Of a stretch of 7,913 nucleotides of DNA, positions 5,160 through 7,913 are shown piece by piece; the stretch's first letter is position 1; each line of letters starts with the position of its first letter. A model generated the notes under the pieces. The model was given only the letters and a program-made list of their open reading frames with translations, searched no databases and had not been told where the DNA came from. Origin of the DNA: Oscillospiraceae bacterium (lineage in GTDB: Bacteria > Bacillota > Clostridia > UMGS1883); contig SVJI01000064.1 of assembly GCA_015069065.1 (NCBI GenBank), positions 1 to 7,913 on the forward strand, written 5' to 3'. The position numbers and the translations under genes were made by a program.

Positions 5160-6792
5160 ATGCCTTCCTTATCCTCTCCATACTGCGTTCTTTTCCGAGC
5201 ACCTGCTGTATGCACCAGATATCGGGGGAATTAGTGCGCCCTGTAATGGCTACACGGATAACACCGCTGACATCGCCAACGTGTCCCTTATAGCTTTCGG
5301 GGTTTTTCTTATACAGCTTAGGCTGCGGAGCGTAACCAAGCTCCTCACCCAATGCACGAACCTTGGAGAACCATACCTGCTGGTCATCACTGTGGTCGTA
5401 GGTTTCCATATACTTTTCAAGTATGGCACATCTGTCCTCTGCTGACACATTTTCGGGGAAGCTATCCTCCTGTTTAAACAGTTCATCGTAGAAAAAGCTG
5501 TAAAATTCCTTAGACTGCTTCCAATGGCTGATATCCTTTCTCGGTTTGTCACCGCCGCGGCCTATGGCAATCATGCCAAGAGAAAATTCCTTATCACGCG
5601 TAAGGAGATTGTAGTATTCCTCGTCACACTCCTTTGCCCAATCGGTGATATAGTTATATACCGTCTCACTGTCAAGTGTGGCGAGATAATTTTTACTTAC
5701 ATCATTAAGCTTATCAATGTCAAACAGAGAACCGCTGACACCCATTTTCTTTGCAGTGAATTCAAATTCCTTAACATCGCGCTCGGGGTTATCCATTCTC
5801 CACTGCTCGTAATTGGAATTGAGAACAGTCATCAAATACTCCCAAACTGCACCGGGGAGATATCCCTCGCTCTTATAGTAATCCAGTGAAAGCTCGGGGT
5901 CCTTACGCTTACTGAGCTTACGCTTAACACCGCCGTCTATCTTCATAAGCTGTGCGGTGTGGCAGTATATGGGAGCTTTCCAGCCCATTGCCTCAAAAAG
6001 CTGTACATGGATGGGCAGTGTTGCCAGCCACTCTTCTCCGCGGACAACGTGCGTTGTACGCATCAGGTGGTCATCCACTACATGCGCAAAATGATATGTG
6101 GGAATACCGTCTGATTTAAGAATAACCACATCCTGCTCATTTTCAGGCATTGTCAGCTCTCCGCGGATAGCATCCTCAATGGTAAAAGTCTTTCCTGTGT
6201 TTTCAGGCGCGCGGAAGCGGATAACATACGGCTTACCCTCGTCAATATTCCTTTTCGCTTCCTCAAAGGTTATATTTCTGTGAACTGCCCATTTTCCGTA
6301 ATAGCCGAAATTCTCTTTAAGCTCGGTCTGTTTTTCACGCATTGCAGAAAGCTCGTCCTCAGTGCAGAAGCAGGGGTATGCCATACCTCTTTCAATAAGC
6401 CACTTTGCAAAGGTCTGATAAATTTCTGCACGCTGACGCTGACGGTAGGGGCCGTATTCGCCCTTTTCCCCGTCACTTGTTGCGCCCTCGTCAAACTCAA
6501 CGCCAAAGTAGCGCAATGTATTTATAACAACATCAACTGCACCCTCAACCTCACGCTTATTGTCGGTGTCCTCTATACGCAGAAAGAACACACCGTCACT
6601 AAGGTGCGCCAATCTTTCATCAGTGATTGCACCGAATAAATTTCCCAGATGTATAAATCCCGTGGGACTGGGGCCGAGTCTCGTAACCTTTGCCCCCTCG
6701 GGAAGATTCCTTTCGGGGTAGAGATTTTCGTAATACTGGGGTGTCTTGTCAATATCGGGAAGCAGAAGCTCCGCCATTTTTTTGTTATCCAT
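5146..6792 (-). CDS. gltX: glutamyl-tRNA synthetase
   Basis: This class I aminoacyl-tRNA synthetase charges tRNA(Glu) with glutamate using ATP in the cytoplasm. In many Firmicutes it also misacylates tRNA(Gln) for later amidation; which type this one is cannot be read here. The ATP-binding signature is GPSPTGFIHLGNL (40-52, HLGN in place of HIGH), and the KMSKS loop appears as KLSKR (292-296). TYHFAHVVDDH (232-242) and HVVRGEEW (248-255) are typical of the catalytic domain. The C-terminal helical anticodon-binding part (about 370-548) ends with TGRTNSPDIW and VLGKERS. At 548 residues it is longer than the common form of about 480-500, partly from about 35 residues before the first strand. AAAGGA lies eight bases before the ATG, and dgt ends 15 bases upstream, so it is co-transcribed with dgt and capA. 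Confidence 0.95.
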   Translation of the reverse strand: MDNKKMAELLLPDIDKTPQYYENLYPERNLPEGAKVTRLGPSPTGFIHLGNLFGAITDERLAHLSDGVFFLRIEDTDNKREVEGAVDVVINTLRYFGVEFDEGATSDGEKGEYGPYRQRQRAEIYQTFAKWLIERGMAYPCFCTEDELSAMREKQTELKENFGYYGKWAVHRNITFEEAKRNIDEGKPYVIRFRAPENTGKTFTIEDAIRGELTMPENEQDVVILKSDGIPTYHFAHVVDDHLMRTTHVVRGEEWLATLPIHVQLFEAMGWKAPIYCHTAQLMKIDGGVKRKLSKRKDPELSLDYYKSEGYLPGAVWEYLMTVLNSNYEQWRMDNPERDVKEFEFTAKKMGVSGSLFDIDKLNDVSKNYLATLDSETVYNYITDWAKECDEEYYNLLTRDKEFSLGMIAIGRGGDKPRKDISHWKQSKEFYSFFYDELFKQEDSFPENVSAEDRCAILEKYMETYDHSDDQQVWFSKVRALGEELGYAPQPKLYKKNPESYKGHVGDVSGVIRVAITGRTNSPDIWCIQQVLGKERSMERIRKAYEQK

Positions 6793-6807
6793 ATATATCG
6801 TCCTTTC

Positions 6808-7913
6808 TCAGTCATTAAAATAGCCTGTATATCTTACAGTGGGTGCATCAGGCAGAAGATGTGCGCATATATCAATGAAATAATCATCTGTCATAGATGC
6901 GATATAATCTGTCACAATATCATCAGGAGTATTTTCCTCCATATAATCGCTCTGTGTCTGGTAATAGCCTCTTCTGGTATTTACAAAGTCAATGTGATGA
7001 GTGTGAAGAAGGCTCTTCTTATCGCCAAACTGCGAAATCAGCTTTTCATAAAGCATCTCAAACATCGGCTTTAAGCATTTGCCGTATTGTTCATTGACAC
7101 TCTGCGAGAGATAGATATTCTCGTAGTTATCGCCCTTAGCCTTTTTAAGGGCTGTGAAGTACTCCTCATCCATTTTTATATAATCCTTGCCAAAGCTGTT
7201 TTCCACGATATTTACTACAAAGTTATTTATCATATGGGCATTGTCGGTGCCTTTATAGACTCCCGCTACTCCTGCGCGCTCAGCATCCTGCCTGTCCTTA
7301 CCAATGTAGGCAATGATATCGCTGACCCGCACCACACACCCCTCTAAAGTTGAGGGAATGAGCTTTTTTATGTTTTCACGCGAGAGGTAGCACCCCTCTA
7401 CTTTTTCGTCAAACTCACAAAATCCGCTTATCTTCTGCGGACGGTATTCCTGAAGCTCCAGTTCCCCGTTGTGGCACAAAATTCCGTCGAGGGTGTCCAG
7501 ACTTATATTCAGGTTAAACATTTTATCAAGTACCCTGACGCTATGCACATTGTGATTGAAATACCTGCCTGTACGGCTGTGGTAAATGCTGTTTAAGAGG
7601 CTTTCCCCTGCATGACCAAAGGGAGTGTGTCCCATGTCATGTCCCAGAGCAATCGCCTCAATCAAATCAAGGTCGAGTCCTAAAAGCCGTCCTATATTTC
7701 TGGCAATTCTTGAAACAAGCTGCACGTGAAGCGCTCGGCGTGTTATATCGTCATCCTTCAGGAAAGAGAATACCTGAGTTTTATCAGTATATCGGTTATA
7801 ATAGGGATGATGCAGAATTTTTTCAATATCACGGACGTAGCACGGTCTGTGAATTTTTGCTTTGTCGCGCGTTTCGTCACGGCGGATGACCTTTTTTACA
7901 CCCAGTCCTAAAC
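6808..7913 (-). CDS. dgt: dGTPase-like HD dNTP triphosphohydrolase, 5' end missing
   Basis: This is the C-terminal 367 residues of a deoxyguanosinetriphosphate triphosphohydrolase-like protein; the start lies beyond the right edge. The frame is open through 7911, so a GTG at 7725 is an internal valine, not a start. The family hydrolyses dNTPs to the deoxynucleoside and triphosphate, controlling nucleotide pools. Family landmarks are HHPYYNRYTDKTQVF (34-48 of the visible part), DDDITRRALHVQLVSRIAR (53-71), LGHDMGHTPFGHAGE (89-103) and VSDIIAYIG (196-204). The HD metal set is visible as His62, His91-Asp92 and Asp198. The C-terminus, with NTRRGYY and TDYIASMTD-type sequence, also fits. It is the upstream gene of a dgt-gltX-capA operon whose promoter is outside the window. 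Substrate preference (dGTP or any dNTP) cannot be told. Confidence 0.93.
   Translation of the reverse strand, partial: LGLGVKKVIRRDETRDKAKIHRPCYVRDIEKILHHPYYNRYTDKTQVFSFLKDDDITRRALHVQLVSRIARNIGRLLGLDLDLIEAIALGHDMGHTPFGHAGESLLNSIYHSRTGRYFNHNVHSVRVLDKMFNLNISLDTLDGILCHNGELELQEYRPQKISGFCEFDEKVEGCYLSRENIKKLIPSTLEGCVVRVSDIIAYIGKDRQDAERAGVAGVYKGTDNAHMINNFVVNIVENSFGKDYIKMDEEYFTALKKAKGDNYENIYLSQSVNEQYGKCLKPMFEMLYEKLISQFGDKKSLLHTHHIDFVNTRRGYYQTQSDYMEENTPDDIVTDYIASMTDDYFIDICAHLLPDAPTVRYTGYFND

Noticed and set aside
5524..7074. Several plus-strand ORFs (5524-5889, 6280-6639, 6649-7074)
   Set aside because: They lie antisense to gltX and dgt, which are certain genes, and show no ribosome sites or recognisable domains.
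1..7913. tRNA, rRNA, CRISPR arrays, insertion sequences, att sites
   Set aside because: Reading both strands I saw no tRNA-like cloverleaf, transposase, integrase or flanking direct repeat that I could support.

Overview
This window looks like low-GC Gram-positive DNA, most likely a gut Clostridia of the Ruminococcus/Oscillospiraceae type. I infer this from the protein styles, the strong AGGAGG-like ribosome sites and the sigma-A-type promoters; no taxonomic marker proves it. It has two halves. Roughly 1-3990 is AT-rich by eye and carries accessory-type genes. Roughly 3991-7913 has a more balanced composition and carries a core-type operon read on the minus strand.

Left half. A consensus promoter (TTGACA, 17 bp, TATAAT at 158-186) drives a stretch of about 140 bases with no credible gene but several possible helices. 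A 16-bp hairpin (333-367) ends it. A PBECR4-type predicted nuclease gene follows at 390-974, with a small overlapping ORF (952-1092) of unknown meaning. A strong bidirectional-looking terminator (1183-1253) separates these from a minus-strand ROK-family regulator (1282-2553) whose sugar-kinase residues are substituted. A very AT-rich divergent promoter region with inverted repeats (2572-2846) lies between this regulator and a plus-strand membrane-anchored helical-repeat protein of unknown function (2847-3941). That gene is followed by a ribosome site and ATG opening only a 10-codon ORF (3964-3996), which looks like the start of a lost downstream gene.

Right half. A 19-bp hairpin (3991-4034) closes a minus-strand operon of dgt-like HD dNTP triphosphohydrolase (6808 to beyond the window), gltX (glutamyl-tRNA synthetase) and a CapA-like membrane-anchored phosphoesterase. 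The dgt-gltX gap is 15 bases, and gltX overlaps capA by 14 bases. The operon promoter lies outside the window.

The best candidate for something undescribed is the block at 158-974 (possibly to 1092). Its order of strong promoter, structured untranslated RNA, leaky terminator-like hairpin and predicted ribonuclease resembles type III toxin-antitoxin loci. However, the protein is not a ToxN/AbiQ homologue and the RNA is not a clear repeat array. The second candidate is the pseudokinase-like ROK regulator divergent from the unknown membrane protein. All pairings were found by eye and need covariance support.
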